Notes under the pieces: model-generated
The model's input: the letters and a program-made list of their open reading frames with translations, nothing else
Databases searched by the model: none
Told to the model about the DNA's origin: nothing
Shown: one piece after another, positions 32,505 to 43,159 of the stretch
Position numbering within the stretch: the stretch's first letter is position 1
Layout: every line of letters begins with the position of its first letter
Assembly (NCBI GenBank): GCA_029204225.1
Contig: CM055100.1
Span: 59,332,975 to 59,396,974 of the forward strand
DNA length: 64,000 nt
From: Diphasiastrum complanatum
Taxonomy: Eukaryota > Streptophyta > Lycopodiopsida > Lycopodiales > Lycopodiaceae
Reading direction: 5' to 3'
Program-made: the position numbers and the translations under genes

Positions 32505-32558
32505 TGGGTGTGCAGTCGATTTTCTTTGAAGATCGAGTTCTACGCCAAAGAACCAATT

Positions 32559-33275
32559 CTACGTACAATCCTGAAAGTCATCAACTTTAAAATCTCTTGG
32601 AGATCTCTTAAGATCGGTATAGTGTTTAGCTCTATCCTGAGCACTTCGGATACTATCCTTAGCCACTTGCAATATTTCTTGCATATCATGCAAAAAATCA
32701 GCAACCTTCTGGATCTTAACAGACTTCGTCTCAACATTTTTAGGAGATCTAGGTTGAAAACCGTATATAAGCATAAAAGGACTGTAACCTGTAGCATAAT
32801 GTTTTCTACTATTATATGCAAACTCAACCAGCGGGAGATAATCTTCCCAATGAGATTGCTTGTGAGAAACATACGTCCTCAAAATATCTTCCATAGTTTG
32901 ACTAGTCCTCTCTGTCTGGCCATCTGATTCAGGATGATTAGAAGAACTTAAACTCAAAGAAGTTTCCAGTTTATGGAATAATGCTGACCAAAAGTGACCT
33001 GTGAACTTAGGATCTCTATCACTAACAATGTCACTTGGCAAACCATACAATCGAAATAATCTTTCAACAAAGATCTGGGCTAAATCAGAACCCTTTATAG
33101 TTGACTTGACTAGTATGAATGCAACTAACTTAGTTAACTGATTCACTACAACCCAAATAGAATCATTTTGTCATTGGGTCTTTCGAAGTCCAACTACAAA
33201 ATCCATAGATATGCTTTCCCATTTCTTATCTGGGATATCTAACGGATGCAACAAACCACCAGCCTTATGGCGATC
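32559..33275 (-). pseudogene. pol: Chromo-1 integrase core
   Basis: Reads GLLHPLDIPDKKWESISMDF (first catalytic Asp), a TGA stop in TQ*QNDSIW, then LYGLPSDIVSDRDPKFTGHF (second Asp), ESDGQTERTSQTMEDILRTY (Glu), and WEDYLPLVEFAYNSRKHYAT. The upstream HHCC zinc domain is absent, because the frame joins directly to protease sequence at about 33275. Confidence 0.88.
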
Positions 33276-34000
33276 AGCATTTGCTAGAGAATTAATAAAA
33301 TTATGAGTTGAACCACTGTCCAATAAATACTCACTTCTTGATCTTTAACTGTGCCAATTATACGGAAAAGTTCATTAGGCAAGAAAGAAGTAGTACTAAA
33401 AGAACATTCACACTCACAATCAGTCAGGTTAATTTCCAAAGTCTTACCATTGCCTTCTGGGATTTCAATCATGTGAGCAGAATATTTCTTCCTTTCTGGA
33501 CAAAATTTCATCATATGTCCAGGCTTCTTACAGACAAAACATAAGTTCTCTCTTTTAGCCTTTTTTTGGGACATAGATTCTTTAAATCTCTTTCTCTTCG
33601 GTTTCATGGATTCCGATGCTGCTTTATCTTATTCATCAAAGTATTTTACTTGGTCTAGACCGCGCTTCTTGCCCTTCTTGGTTTTTAAAGTGGTTGTAAT
33701 TTGCGCAAATTGCTTCATGGATGCCACCACTGTAGAATCATATGCTTTCGAAATCCGAAATGTATCCTCGAGGTTTTGAAGCACATTTCGCCTGCATTCG
33801 TTCTAATAGTCGGCTGGCAGACCTAGCACAAACTGCCATAATGCCAACTTCACATCGAATGATGGAACCCTATTCCATAGGTCCATGAATTCCTAGATAT
33901 AAGAGTCTAAACTCTTTGTATCCATCTTGCAGTTCACGAACTTTAGGTAGTAGTCCATGTCATCAGCAAATGTTGGCAGATTCCCTACTCTAGAGGATTT
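33276..34000 (-). pseudogene. gag: Chromo-1 gag and protease start
   Basis: On the minus strand from about 34.0 kb the frame reads DMDYYLKFVNCKMDTKSLDSY and EFMDLWNRVPSFDVKLALWQ, with TAG stops. The zinc knuckle CFVCKKPGHMMKFC follows (in 33284-33607), then the protease motif LLDSGSTHNFINSLA after a one-base frameshift. The protease stops after about 20 residues, where it is fused to integrase. Confidence 0.8.
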
Positions 34001-34114
34001 GTTGGTTTGTGGTTCTTTTACTTCTTGCTTACAACTTCTACGGCTTGGTATTTTGCCTGTTACCAGGCTTCATGACATTAATTAGAAGTCTTCTTGATCT
34101 TACAATGCCAAACC

Positions 34115-35714
34115 AAGCAGAAGGGACAAATTTTCATTGTAGTATATTTTTGTCCTGCCTGTCAGAGGACAACTCAGGGTCGTCACTCTTGAACGCACTT
34201 ACATTCATACATAGATGCAAGCCAAGAACGCTCATTCACAGATCAAATTGCAGCCCAAATGAACATTCAGTAGATTCTATAGCTATCTACTCTAAAAACG
34301 AACTGAATCAGATCCTAAGCATTACTAAACTGAGCTGCACTTGCATAAATTGACAAAACAAGAAACAAGAACTAAACTTTAGCATTTTAGAAGTCCAAGA
34401 ATCAAGAAACCAACCAGTCTTTTGATTCTTGGACATCCCAAGAACATCAAAAATTGGATTGTAAAGAGATATGCAAGAACTACACCACAGATTCAGCCTA
34501 TTTAGTTACCTGAATGTTGGTTCCTACATTAATCCACAAACAAGAAAAAAAACTAATCCACTCTACAAAAGCAACAAATCTAATCCACTCTACAGTCCAC
34601 AACCACACACAAAAGGAGGGAAGGGCAAGATCACAAATGCATCACTCAAGAGACAAGCATGATCAAGGAGCTCAATGGATGCACCAAAATCGTGAAGGCT
34701 CTTCTCATTTCAGCATGGAGTTGATACAATTCACGAAAAGCTCCTCTTCACAAAGAGGGAGTCTCTTAGATAAGCAAGAGGGCTCCTTAGGTGGCATCCT
34801 AGTGTAATTTTCACATTTCACAAATTACAAGTGGAATAATACTCTCCACTAGAGGTCACCATCAAAAGGTGGCTCACTCTACTTTCTTTAAGAGGGGTCT
34901 ACTTGCATTTAATACATTTGCCTAGAAATACTAGTTCCTACATGGTCATTCCATCTTTCGGGATTCACCATGAGGGTTACACAGTTCTTGTTTGTCATTC
35001 CTAACTGGCATTTCTCGGCTTTCAATCTTCGTTCATCTTGTCGTCTCAAAGACCTCCTCGGTCTAAGGTGAGGGGTGCTCTTGAGTTGCTCTGTCCGAGT
35101 TCCTTGGGGATTCGTCAGAATCAGCCAACATCATCCCACCCCTAATGTGTTGCAGGACACACTGCAACTCATATTGGACGATGTTGCTCCGCTTTGCATT
35201 GGCATCTTCGATCGTCACTTGGAAAAGTGTAGATCCTCGCTCGCTTACATAAAACCAAGTGCTTATTGTCGTTAGTCTTTATCACAAAAACCATTTTTTA
35301 CGAATTGTCGCAGTTTAACCAGAATGTCTTATTGCTACAATTGGTTGACATTCTCAAAATTGGAGAGCTCTCAACAACTTCACAACCTACATGCTCGAGT
35401 GCTTTCCATGTGTCTCTTTGTTTTGTCACTTGTATCTGTCATTGACAGTTTCATCTTTGGTTTCTTGGCAGATTCTATTTTCTGGGAGGTCTATATCCTC
35501 CATTTGCCTCTGGGTGTTTCCGTGGTTATTCTCTCAGTTGAAGTTCCAGTCTCAAGGAAAACCTTTGATCTGCAGGTTGCACGAACTTTGATTATCAGTC
35601 TCAAGGGGATGGATTCATCAAAAATTGGTGGTAGGAACAGTTTTGGATGGATGGTTTGGTAACAGTGAGGAAACATGATGAAGGCTTGGTGATAGGGTGA
35701 AGGAACTAATGGAA
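34115..35714 (-). repeat. LTR-B-like repeat, copy 1 (about 1.6 kb)
   Basis: About 90 percent similar by eye to the reverse complement of 53.93-55.5 kb over its whole length. In the minus direction it has the order expected of an LTR: long U3, TATA-like site (CTTATCTAAG here, CTTATTTAAG in the other copy), pyrimidine/purine-rich R, and an end close to CTGACAGG...ATACTACA that resembles the LTR-A end. The exact termini are not resolved. The several open frames in it lack known domains. Confidence 0.6.
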
Positions 35715-36477
35715 GGATTTGCTGGGTATTCACTTTTTAGTGACTTTTTAACACTTAAATCTAATATTCTGCTCATTAGAATCAAACTAACTCTCGCAAG
35801 CTCTTCTGTTTCCTGGTCTCACTGAGATGGAACTTCAGAATCCTCTGCGAGAGTTCTTGACCACTGGAGCTGAAAATCTCACTGTCTGCGAGGATTCACT
35901 GGTACTTTCCCGTCTTTTTTTCACTGGGAACTCTCTCACAGGCACTTAATCATCAAACTAACTCTCGCAAGCCTCTCTGTGTCCTGGTCTCACTGAGATG
36001 GAACTTTAGAGGGCTTTGCGAGAGTTCTTATGAAGATTTGAATTTTTTTTGAAATTTTTCAAGGGTTTTTTGAATTTTTTTATGATTTTTCTCTGATTTT
36101 TACAATGTGCTTGGAACTACTCTTGCAGGCTTCTATGCAGGTCTGGGACAATACCCTAGAGCTGCTGCCAGTCATGCAAGGGTTAATTCCCACTGATTTT
36201 GGAGATATAAAAATCTGATGAGTTTTTTTTGGCTCTTTTTCCCTCCAAAATGCAGATTGGTGTGTTTGAGTTTTTTGGATGATTGGTTTGGGTTTCAAGC
36301 CCTTAGAGGTTGTTCAGAGCCTCCTCTACCCTCTCACACCTCCTCCGCTAGCTGTGAACAGTCCAAACACAAAAAAAATACAGAAAACTAACTCTAAACT
36401 CCCAAAAATCTACCTAAACTACTCTAAAAAACAAGAAAATAGCTAAAAATGCAACTAAACTAGTTAGTGAAAACCTA
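35715..36477. repeat. Non-coding region with AACTCTCGCA/TGCGAGAGTT motifs
   Basis: No gene. A segment of about 60 bp (CTAACTCTCGCAAGC, then CCTGGTCTCACTGAGATGG) occurs twice, at about 35787 and 35951. The motif AACTCTCGCA and its reverse complement TGCGAGAGTT recur five times. A similar motif cluster lies in Gyp-2 at 42.48-42.80 kb. The right part is A-rich and looks like a gypsy leader on the minus strand, next to the primer site at 36478. Confidence 0.6.
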
Positions 36478-36495
36478 TCCCCGGCAACGACGCCA
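36478..36495 (-). other. Primer-binding site of a minus-strand LTR-A element, tRNA-Asp
   Basis: TCCCCGGCAACGACGCCA differs at one position from the Gyp-1 tRNA-Asp site. It lies one base from the LTR-A end, which shows that the LTR at 36497 is a 5' LTR facing left. Confidence 0.88.
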
Positions 36496-36496
36496 C

Positions 36497-37317
36497 TGTG
36501 GGGTTGAAGATCTTTTGTAGTATAGCCCTTCCGCCTGTCAACAAAGGTTAGATCACTGGATAGGTGCTTAACTATGCATAGATGCTACTTTTAGTTAATT
36601 TTCTACTTTCTCCCTTAACTCTACTCACCACTATACTACTCCTCTTTAACTCTACTCCTCTACACTATCATTCATCATAGTTTGGTTGAAGGGAAGGAAT
36701 GGAGAAGAAGAGATTGAGAAGCGAAGAGAAAGAGAGAGAAAGAGAGTGAGGGTGGAGGTTAGCTCAAATGCTCCTTATGCTTGCTAATGGAAAAATATTT
36801 ACTATTGGCAAACAATAAACATGGAAATAGAAAGCAAGAGAAAACACAACCAAGAGCAATAGCAAGTAGTGAATATCAAATGAGGATGCTTCTCTTCAAA
36901 AAATGGTAGAGTTTCCTCCTTCTCATTAAGCATGGAAAAAGTGTACAAATGGTGTCTTTTTATAAAATGGGGAAGGCCCTTGCCCCTCAATCTTATTGGC
37001 TAATATTCACAATGATCCTAACCATTCATCTTGGACCCAACTTGATCCAAGGGTCCACAAAAAGTACATTAGAAATCACAAGATTCATGCGAGTCCCAAT
37101 TTGGATCCAATTCTAAAAAGTGATCTCTAAGTTTAAAAATGACATTGGGCCTCTAGTTTTATTTTAATTACAAGGCCCAAGTCAAGTTTATTTTATTTAC
37201 AGCTTCAATTGCATGCTCGTTGGACCATGGGCTTATACACGCAGGATGTCATGCCCTCTCAACACATTTTATTGGAGGATTTTATTTTTTTACACTTTGT
37301 TGGGAATACCCCCAACA
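36497..37317 (-). repeat. LTR-A, inverted copy (821 bp)
   Basis: TGTGGGGTTGAAGATC to TACCCCCAACA on the plus strand. It is the reverse complement of 46311-47150 with high similarity; a stretch that happens to be open in both copies (from MRGKGL to SMFIVCQ) differs at about 4 of 62 positions. The element body expected to its left is mostly missing. Confidence 0.9.
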
Positions 37318-37369
37318 ACATCCAAATATCACCATAAATGGAAACCTTACTAAAAGTAACAGCCAACTA

Positions 37370-37585
37370 GATCTGATACCATGTGAACAGATGTAAACGA
37401 AGGTAGAGGGCGACAGATGCAAAGAAAATGCGGAAGCGATGTTGTGTGTGGTATTTGATGGCTGGTGTGCTCGTTGTTTGGCATGGATGTGGTCTGGCTA
37501 AGATGGTGATAGGTTGCAGTGGAAGGGTCCGTGGGCCGTCGTAAGGTGGTGAGAGGGTGGTCAGTTGTGGTGGACCTGATTGCTT
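37370..37585 (-). other. Possible copia LTR end with initiator tRNA-Met primer site
   Basis: GATCTGATACCA at 37370-37381 is the reverse complement of TGGTATCAGATC, a variant of the copia primer site. It directly abuts TGTGAACAGATG, a plausible LTR terminus facing left. No matching second LTR or coding region was found, so this may be a fragment. Confidence 0.45.
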
Positions 37586-38330
37586 TGGTTGACATTTGAT
37601 TGAATTCCTTCGGTCGAGATCTGATAGGGACCCGTCGGTCGAGATCTGTTCAAAAACCATCAATCGAGATCTAACACAGGAGGCGTTGATTGAGAGTTGA
37701 CTGATAGCATCGGTCGAGATCTAACTGAGAGCGTCGGTCAAGATTTGACTGATAGCATTGGTCGAGATCTAACTGAGAGCGTCGGTTGAGATATGACTGA
37801 TAGCATCGGTCAAGATCTGACACAGGAGGCATCGGTCGAGATCTAAGATATGAGGCGTCGGTCGAGAGCTAACTGATAGCGTTGGTCAAGATCTAACTGA
37901 GGGTGTCGGTCGAGATATGATTGATGGCGTCGGTCGAGATCTAACATTGGTTGTCGGTTGAGATTGGACAGTGTGTGTCGGTTGAGATTGGAAGCGACTT
38001 CCGTCAGTTGAGATCTAACTGATGGGCATCGGTCAAGGTTTCAGAAAAAAGGCTTCAATTGAGATCTAATGCATGGCCGTCGGTCGAGATTGGAATGAGG
38101 CCGTTGGTTGAAATCTGATGGAGTACAGTCAGTTGAGATATGAGTGGAAATCGTTTGTCGAGATTTCAATAGATTACCGCCGGTCGAGATGTAACGAATG
38201 ACCATCGGTTGAGATCTGAGAGAGAGTGTGTCAGTTGAGATTCAATAAAATACGTTGGCTGAGATTGGACACGAGCTCTCCAGTTGAGATTTCAACACAG
38301 GGGGGGCTCCAGTTGAGATGTGATCGTGAG
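37586..38330. repeat. Minisatellite of about 26 bp, roughly 29 degenerate copies
   Basis: Core unit GTCGGTCGAGATCTAACTGA followed by a few bases such as GAGC. Variants include GGTTGAGATATGACTGATAG and CAGTTGAGATTGGA. Copies are diverged (often C-to-T or G-to-A in the CGG and CGAG positions) and run continuously for about 740 bp. There is no ORF across it. Confidence 0.88.
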
Positions 38331-38387
38331 GGGACGGGCGGAGCGTGGACAAGGTTGCGGATTTCTGATGTAGAAGGTGTTGGAGTT

Positions 38388-38405
38388 CAATGGGCAACGG
38401 TGCCA
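38388..38405 (-). other. Degenerate tRNA-Asp primer-binding site
   Basis: The minus strand reads TGGCACCGTTGCCCA, matching the 3'-proximal 13 bases of the Gyp-1 primer site at 12 positions. It lies two bases from the LTR-B end (CTGTAAACA on the minus strand). Confidence 0.5.
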
Positions 38406-38407
38406 AA

Positions 38408-38558
38408 TGTTTACAGATTCTCTGATCCAGAGGATCTGTTGGTTTTTAAACTTGATTCTTTCTTACTTCTGCCTATCAGTAGAGATGGTGGATTCTTCTT
38501 GAGATTGTCATTCTTGTTTTAACCCAAGATCAGGCCGAAGGGAACAGATTGGTCATTA
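38408..38558 (-). repeat. LTR-B terminal fragment (about 150 bp)
   Basis: TGTTTACAGATTCTCTGATC onwards matches the reverse complement of 55510-55652, the terminal part of LTR-B. The match breaks off at GGTCATTAA, where gag sequence resumes at about 38559. Confidence 0.8.
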
Positions 38559-39318
38559 AAGTCAAGTACAAGAACAGCCCTCCGAATAGATGCTCATCAT
38601 CTGGTTCTTAGTCGGCCTTCCAAGATGGATTAGACGCGAGCTTAAATCCAATGACGAATATATGAGTCTCAAATGAGCTATGTCTGACGCCATCAAAGAA
38701 GAAGACGAGGGATTAGATGTTGACGAATCCAGGGAAAGATGAGCACCACGTGCTCCTGTCCATGAGTCAAAGCCGATCGAGGACACCCAAGATCAGCTTT
38801 GGAAATCCCAGTTGGAGTTGCTTAATAAGCAACATCAACTACAGATGGAGAAACTCACCAACGAGTTTCAAGCTACCCTGAAGTCTATCCAAAGCAGTAT
38901 GCCTGATCAGTCAAACCCTGCACAGGTACCTTATAGACGAAAAACAATATGGTGCCCACACTACCGGGCTACGCATCTTGTTGATGCTTGTCCTTCATAT
39001 CCGCCTATCCAAGCACATACAGTCCAACAATATGAAGCACAACCATCACATTCTGGACATTCCTTGACTTATCATGAATATCCACCAGAAAGTCTAGAAC
39101 CACTAGCCATACAAGATGGCTATGCTATTATACAAGGGCCATTGAGCACCAGATGTTTCATCGGTGGTGAAACTGGCCACTTCATGGTTGATTGTCCAGT
39201 CAAGACCAAGTACCATGCTGAGTGTCCTGACTGTATCAAAAAACACAGTTTCAAAGACTGTCCAAAACAACCAACTACGATCCTACCTGCCCATCACGTC
39301 AGTTATGAATCCCGATAG
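38559..39318 (+). pseudogene. gag: Gyp-2 gag C-terminal part with zinc knuckles
   Basis: Reads QLWKSQLELLNKQHQLQMEK, then CPHYRATHLVDACP, a knuckle-like CFIGGETGHFMVDC (the second Cys is replaced by Gly) and CPDCIKKHSFKDC. Upstream frames contain LKSNDEYMSL with a TGA, and DESRER with TGA at 38740-38742, where the second copy (51606-51608) has CGA. It is a close homologue of 51.43-52.18 kb. Confidence 0.82.
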
Positions 39319-39420
39319 GATCCTCATGACAACCACACGAGCACCATAGCACCCAACCGCTCAACCTGCTGCTCACTCAAGAAGTTTCTAGCAAACTTCT
39401 GCAATACGGAACCAGGAGAA

Positions 39421-41118
39421 GAAGAAAGGATATTGCATGTGGGAGAGCAGTTAACACCCACGTAGTTCAAGAGACTATGATCCTTGTTGGTGGAATATAA
39501 AGACTGTTTTGCTTGGAGCTATAGTGATCTAAAGGGAATTCCGCCAACAGTAGTCCAACACACCATATCATTGGTGGACGGAGCAGTCCCCAAGGTAAGC
39601 CGTTACTACCGCTGCAACTCGAATTATACAGAACTGATCAAGCAAGAGTTGTAGAAACTTATGGATGCAGATTTTATTTACGAAATCGAGCACACGAAAT
39701 GGGTATCGCCGATAGTTATAGTATCCAAGAAGAATGACAAAATGCGTATCTGTGTGAACCTGAAGGCGCTTAATGCAGTCACCAAGAAGGACCATTTTAC
39801 TCTACCATTTACTGATAGTGTCCTCGATAGAGTAGCTGGCGACGAAGCCTACAGTTTTTTGGACGGCTTCAACCAGGTGAAAATAGCCCTCCAGGACCAG
39901 CGCAAGACAACATTCGCCACAGAGTGGGAAACTTATGCCTATAAAGTGATGCCATTCGGACTTTGCAATGCCCCAAGAACTTTCCAGCAAGTCATGCAGG
40001 TGGCATTCAAAGATTATTTGCAAAGATTTTTGGAAATTGTCTTGGATGATTTGTGCGTGCATGGACCAGATTTAAAACACTTATCCAATTTGGAGAAGGT
40101 GCTACAAAAATGCCGCGAATACCAGATCTTCCTGAATCTAGAAAAATGTCAATTCTGGGTGACGCATGGCTTGATACTCGGCCATATAGTGCCAAGACAT
40201 GGGATCGCCACAAATCTATCAAAGATCAGGATCATTGTTGATCTACCACCACTGGGGACGATCCGCGAGGTCTACATTTTCATGGGTCATGCTAACTATT
40301 ATAGGATCTTCATTCTTGATTTTGCGGAGTTAGCCAGACCAATTTACAAGCTCACAATGAATCCACATTGGAATGAGGAAGCTATAAAGGCTTTCCAGAA
40401 GATTAGGGATGCATTGGTCTCAGCACCAATCCTACGACCACCCAATTGGTCCATTGAGTTCGACGTGCATACAGACGCATCGAAGTATGCAATTGGAACA
40501 GTCTTAACCCAGCCAGGTGAACACAAACAAGATTTTCCAATCCGATTTGCAAGCCGACAGCTCAGTGATACCAAAATGAATTATTCAACAACAAAGCGAG
40601 AAGCACTGGCAATGATCTATGCGGTTAAGAAGTTTCGACATTATTTGATGGCCACACATTTTGCTTTTTATACGGACCATCAACCCTTGCTATATCTCAT
40701 TAATAAAACTTGCAACACCGGGAGAATCACCAGATGGCTCCTGTTGTTGTTGGAATTTGATTTTCGAATAGTAGTTCGCAAGGAAAAACAACACTACAAG
40801 GCAGATCACGTGTCACGAATCAAGGGAAAGGAGATTGCAACCCAAACCGACAATGAGCTGGTAGATGCTGCCTTATTTTACGTGGATACAGTACCAGAAT
40901 GGGATGCCAACATTTTTGAATATCTAATGTGGGGCCAACCAAACAAATCACTACCAAAGGCGGAACAACGGAAATTGATCTTGAAAGCTACCAGATCATT
41001 TTGCTTTCACATGAAGGCATGGGTGGAGGTCATTTTGCATCTGACATTACAATTTGTAAGATCCTGCAATCAGGATGTTGGTGGCCAACGATTCATAAAG
41101 ACACGGAGGAATACTTGA
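39421..41118 (+). pseudogene. pol: Gyp-2 reverse transcriptase and RNase H
   Basis: The frame begins ERILHVGEQLTPT, with stops (including TAG 39652-39654), then KWVSPIVIVSKKNDKMRICV, LPFTDSVLDRVAGDEAYSF, MPFGLCNAPRTFQ and the catalytic region EIVLDDLCVHG (LDD for the usual IDD/VDD). The conserved SGYNQ block reads DGFNQVKIA, a three-residue deletion relative to Gyp-1 (DGFSGYNQV). RNase H follows (FDVHTDASKYAIGTVLTQPG, YSTTKREAL, TDHQPLLYLI) and ends HYKADHVSRIKG. RT function is unlikely given the deletion and stops. Confidence 0.88.
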
Positions 41119-42085
41119 AAAAGTGCGATGTGTGCCAAAGGGCAAGGAGACCAACAAGATTGAACTATGATCTACTGCACCCAGTCTTAGCCCAAGCACC
41201 GTTCAAAAAATGGGGACTGGATTATATTGGTCCAATTCACCCTGCAGCAAGGAGTTCTCAGGCTCGATACATAATCGTAGCCACAGACTACCTCACCAAA
41301 TGGGTCGAAGCCAAGGCAGTAAGAGTAGCCGATGCTAGGACCACTGCCAAGTTCCTTTATGAAAATATCATTGTACGCTTCGGGTGCCCGATGGAACTAG
41401 TTAGTGATTGCGGAAGCCATGTCATCAACATACCATCAAGGTCCTGTTGGAGAAATTCTTCGTGATCCACAGAACCAGTACGTCTTATTATCCTCGTGGT
41501 AATGGGCAAGCAGAATCATCCAATAAGATTTTGTGTAGCATGCTCACGAAAACAGTTGAAGATAGCAGATCAGATTGGGAACACAAGTTGCATGCTACAC
41601 TGTGGGCATTCAGGACAACATATAAAGGGAGCACTGATCAAACACCCTTCCAATTGGTATATGGTCAAGATGCTGTGATGTCAGTAGAGTTTTTAGTTCC
41701 TTCATTAAGGATTGCCGCCGCACAACGTCTTAATGAGTCCAAATCTCTACACCTACGTCACAAAGCTCTGCATAAACTCTGTGAAACACGCTTACTAGCT
41801 GTGCATGCACTGACAGCTGAAAAGGAAAGACGCAAGGCTTGGCATGATTGCAGATTACAAAAGAAGGATCTTCGTTCAGGAGATCTGGTCCTGATGTATA
41901 AAACCAAGGCGATCAAGGGAAAGTTAAAATTCATAGGCAAAGGTCCTTATAGGATCAAGGAAATTCTTAATCATGGGGCCGTAAACTTAGAACAGCTTGA
42001 TGGGACGCCCTTCGACACACCATCAACGGTAGCCGGTTGCACAAGTACTAGCCACCATAGTAAGACAGATCCAGATTGGGGGTGA
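40929..42085 (+). pseudogene. pol: Gyp-2 integrase
   Basis: Two overlapping frames. The first has the zinc domain HEGMGGGHFASD...CDVCQRA, the first Asp in WGLDYIGPIHP, and LVSDCGSHV (DRG changed to DCG). After a frameshift near 41430 the second continues YYPRGNGQAESSN (catalytic Glu), WAFRTTYKGSTDQTPFQLVY, GDLVLMYKTKAIKGKLKFIG and GPYRIKEILNHGAVNLEQLD. No chromodomain. The frame extends downstream to TGA at 42083-42085. Confidence 0.88.
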
Positions 42086-43159
42086 CATGTTACAAAAAGC
42101 TAATCTGCTCAGCCATCACCACTAGATCTAAGGAGATCAAGCCAAATCAAGCTAAATCCATCAAGATTCAGCCAGATCTGGCAGGATCGGAGAAATTCAT
42201 CAGAATCCAAAGAGGTTCCAAATCCTGATAGGGTCAAAACGAAAGCAGATCATCAAATTGACTGAGGGATCTACTACCAAGAATCCATCAAAACTTCCAG
42301 AGCACTACCAACAGTCAAATCAAGCCTGGATGAAGCTGATTACCAGTTTACAAAAGTTAAAAATCAGAAAATCTCGAGATCTCGTCAAAAAACACTCTAA
42401 AGGGACATTTTTTTTTATGATTTTTTGAGATTCCCTGGGAGATAGCTCTTGAAAGTGGGACAGTCACCAGATCTGACCTAGATGCATCCATGAAAATCTC
42501 TGCGAGAGTTCCTGATAGAGGAATCATCATTTTTTAGTGTATGCGAGAGTTCCCAGAAGCAGAATTTTCAGAACCCTCGCAGAGCATCAAGATCAACTTA
42601 CCAACTCTCGCAAGGTGTCTAAATGAAATCAGAGCAGTGAAATTAGCCTACCTACGTGGTCTGATATTGAAAATTCAATCATAGGAATAAGTTGTGCGAG
42701 AGATCACTTCCTGCGAGAGTTGAACCCTCGCAGATACCCTAAACCCTCGCAGAACCTTCGCATAGCAGTCAAATGACCTTTTGAACACTCGCAGACTTAC
42801 CTGAGGTCTTATAATTTTGTGAAAAGGTGCCTGCCAGAATTTGGGTGGAACTGAACAAGGAAAAGTGAATTTTACCTAATACGCACTCTAAATTCCGCTA
42901 TATAAGGGCTGAATTCGAGTCATTTGTCACCTTTGCTAGCGAAGCTCTGCCAAAATTTCCATTGAAAATACCAAGTTTTTGATTTTCAACCAAATTTCTT
43001 ACCAGCTGTCATCTGCTCATATCAAACACCGATCTGCACTCTGAACTACAATCATTGTCATTCAACACTCATTATTCTCAATTTTTTATTGTTTCCTTCC
43101 ATTTTCCACCATTTTGTCTACTTTTTAGATTTTTTTGACCACTAATCATCATTGCCAAG
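42086..43159 (+). other. Gyp-2 spacer between integrase and extra ORF
   Basis: No ORF. From 42480 to 42800 it holds at least nine copies of TGCGAGAGTT or AACCCTCGCAGA-type motifs in both orientations. It ends with a TATA box and a leader-like, pyrimidine-rich stretch before the ATG at 43160. Confidence 0.65.
42899..42906 (+). promoter_or_regulatory. Candidate internal promoter (TATA box) for the Gyp-2 extra ORF
   Basis: TATATAAG within CCGCTATATAAGGGCTG lies about 255 bp upstream of the extra ORF's ATG, with no competing ORF between. It suggests a separate transcript for that ORF, instead of readthrough from the LTR. Sequence-only inference. Confidence 0.45.

Larger units (their letters stand above)
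31971..34000 (-). mobile_element. Chromo-1: internally deleted chromovirus (Ty3/gypsy)
   Basis: A minus-strand element. From right to left it holds gag, zinc knuckle, protease start, integrase core, chromodomain, a polypurine tract (AAGGAGGGAAGAA in 32219-32231) and the start of a 3' LTR at 32218 (minus strand TGCTATGTCCATG). RT, RNase H and the integrase zinc domain are missing. The gag N-terminus is cut at about 34.0 kb and no 5' LTR is seen. The far end of the 3' LTR is unclear because Cop-2 lies at 31970. Confidence 0.8.

Noticed and set aside
34009-35662. Several 60-115-codon frames in LTR-B copy 1
   Set aside because: The inverted copy at 53.9-55.5 kb does not keep the same frames open consistently, and no domain is seen; best read as LTR sequence.
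37586-38330. CRISPR-like array
   Set aside because: Units are contiguous and degenerate with no unique spacers, and the window is eukaryotic; it is a minisatellite.
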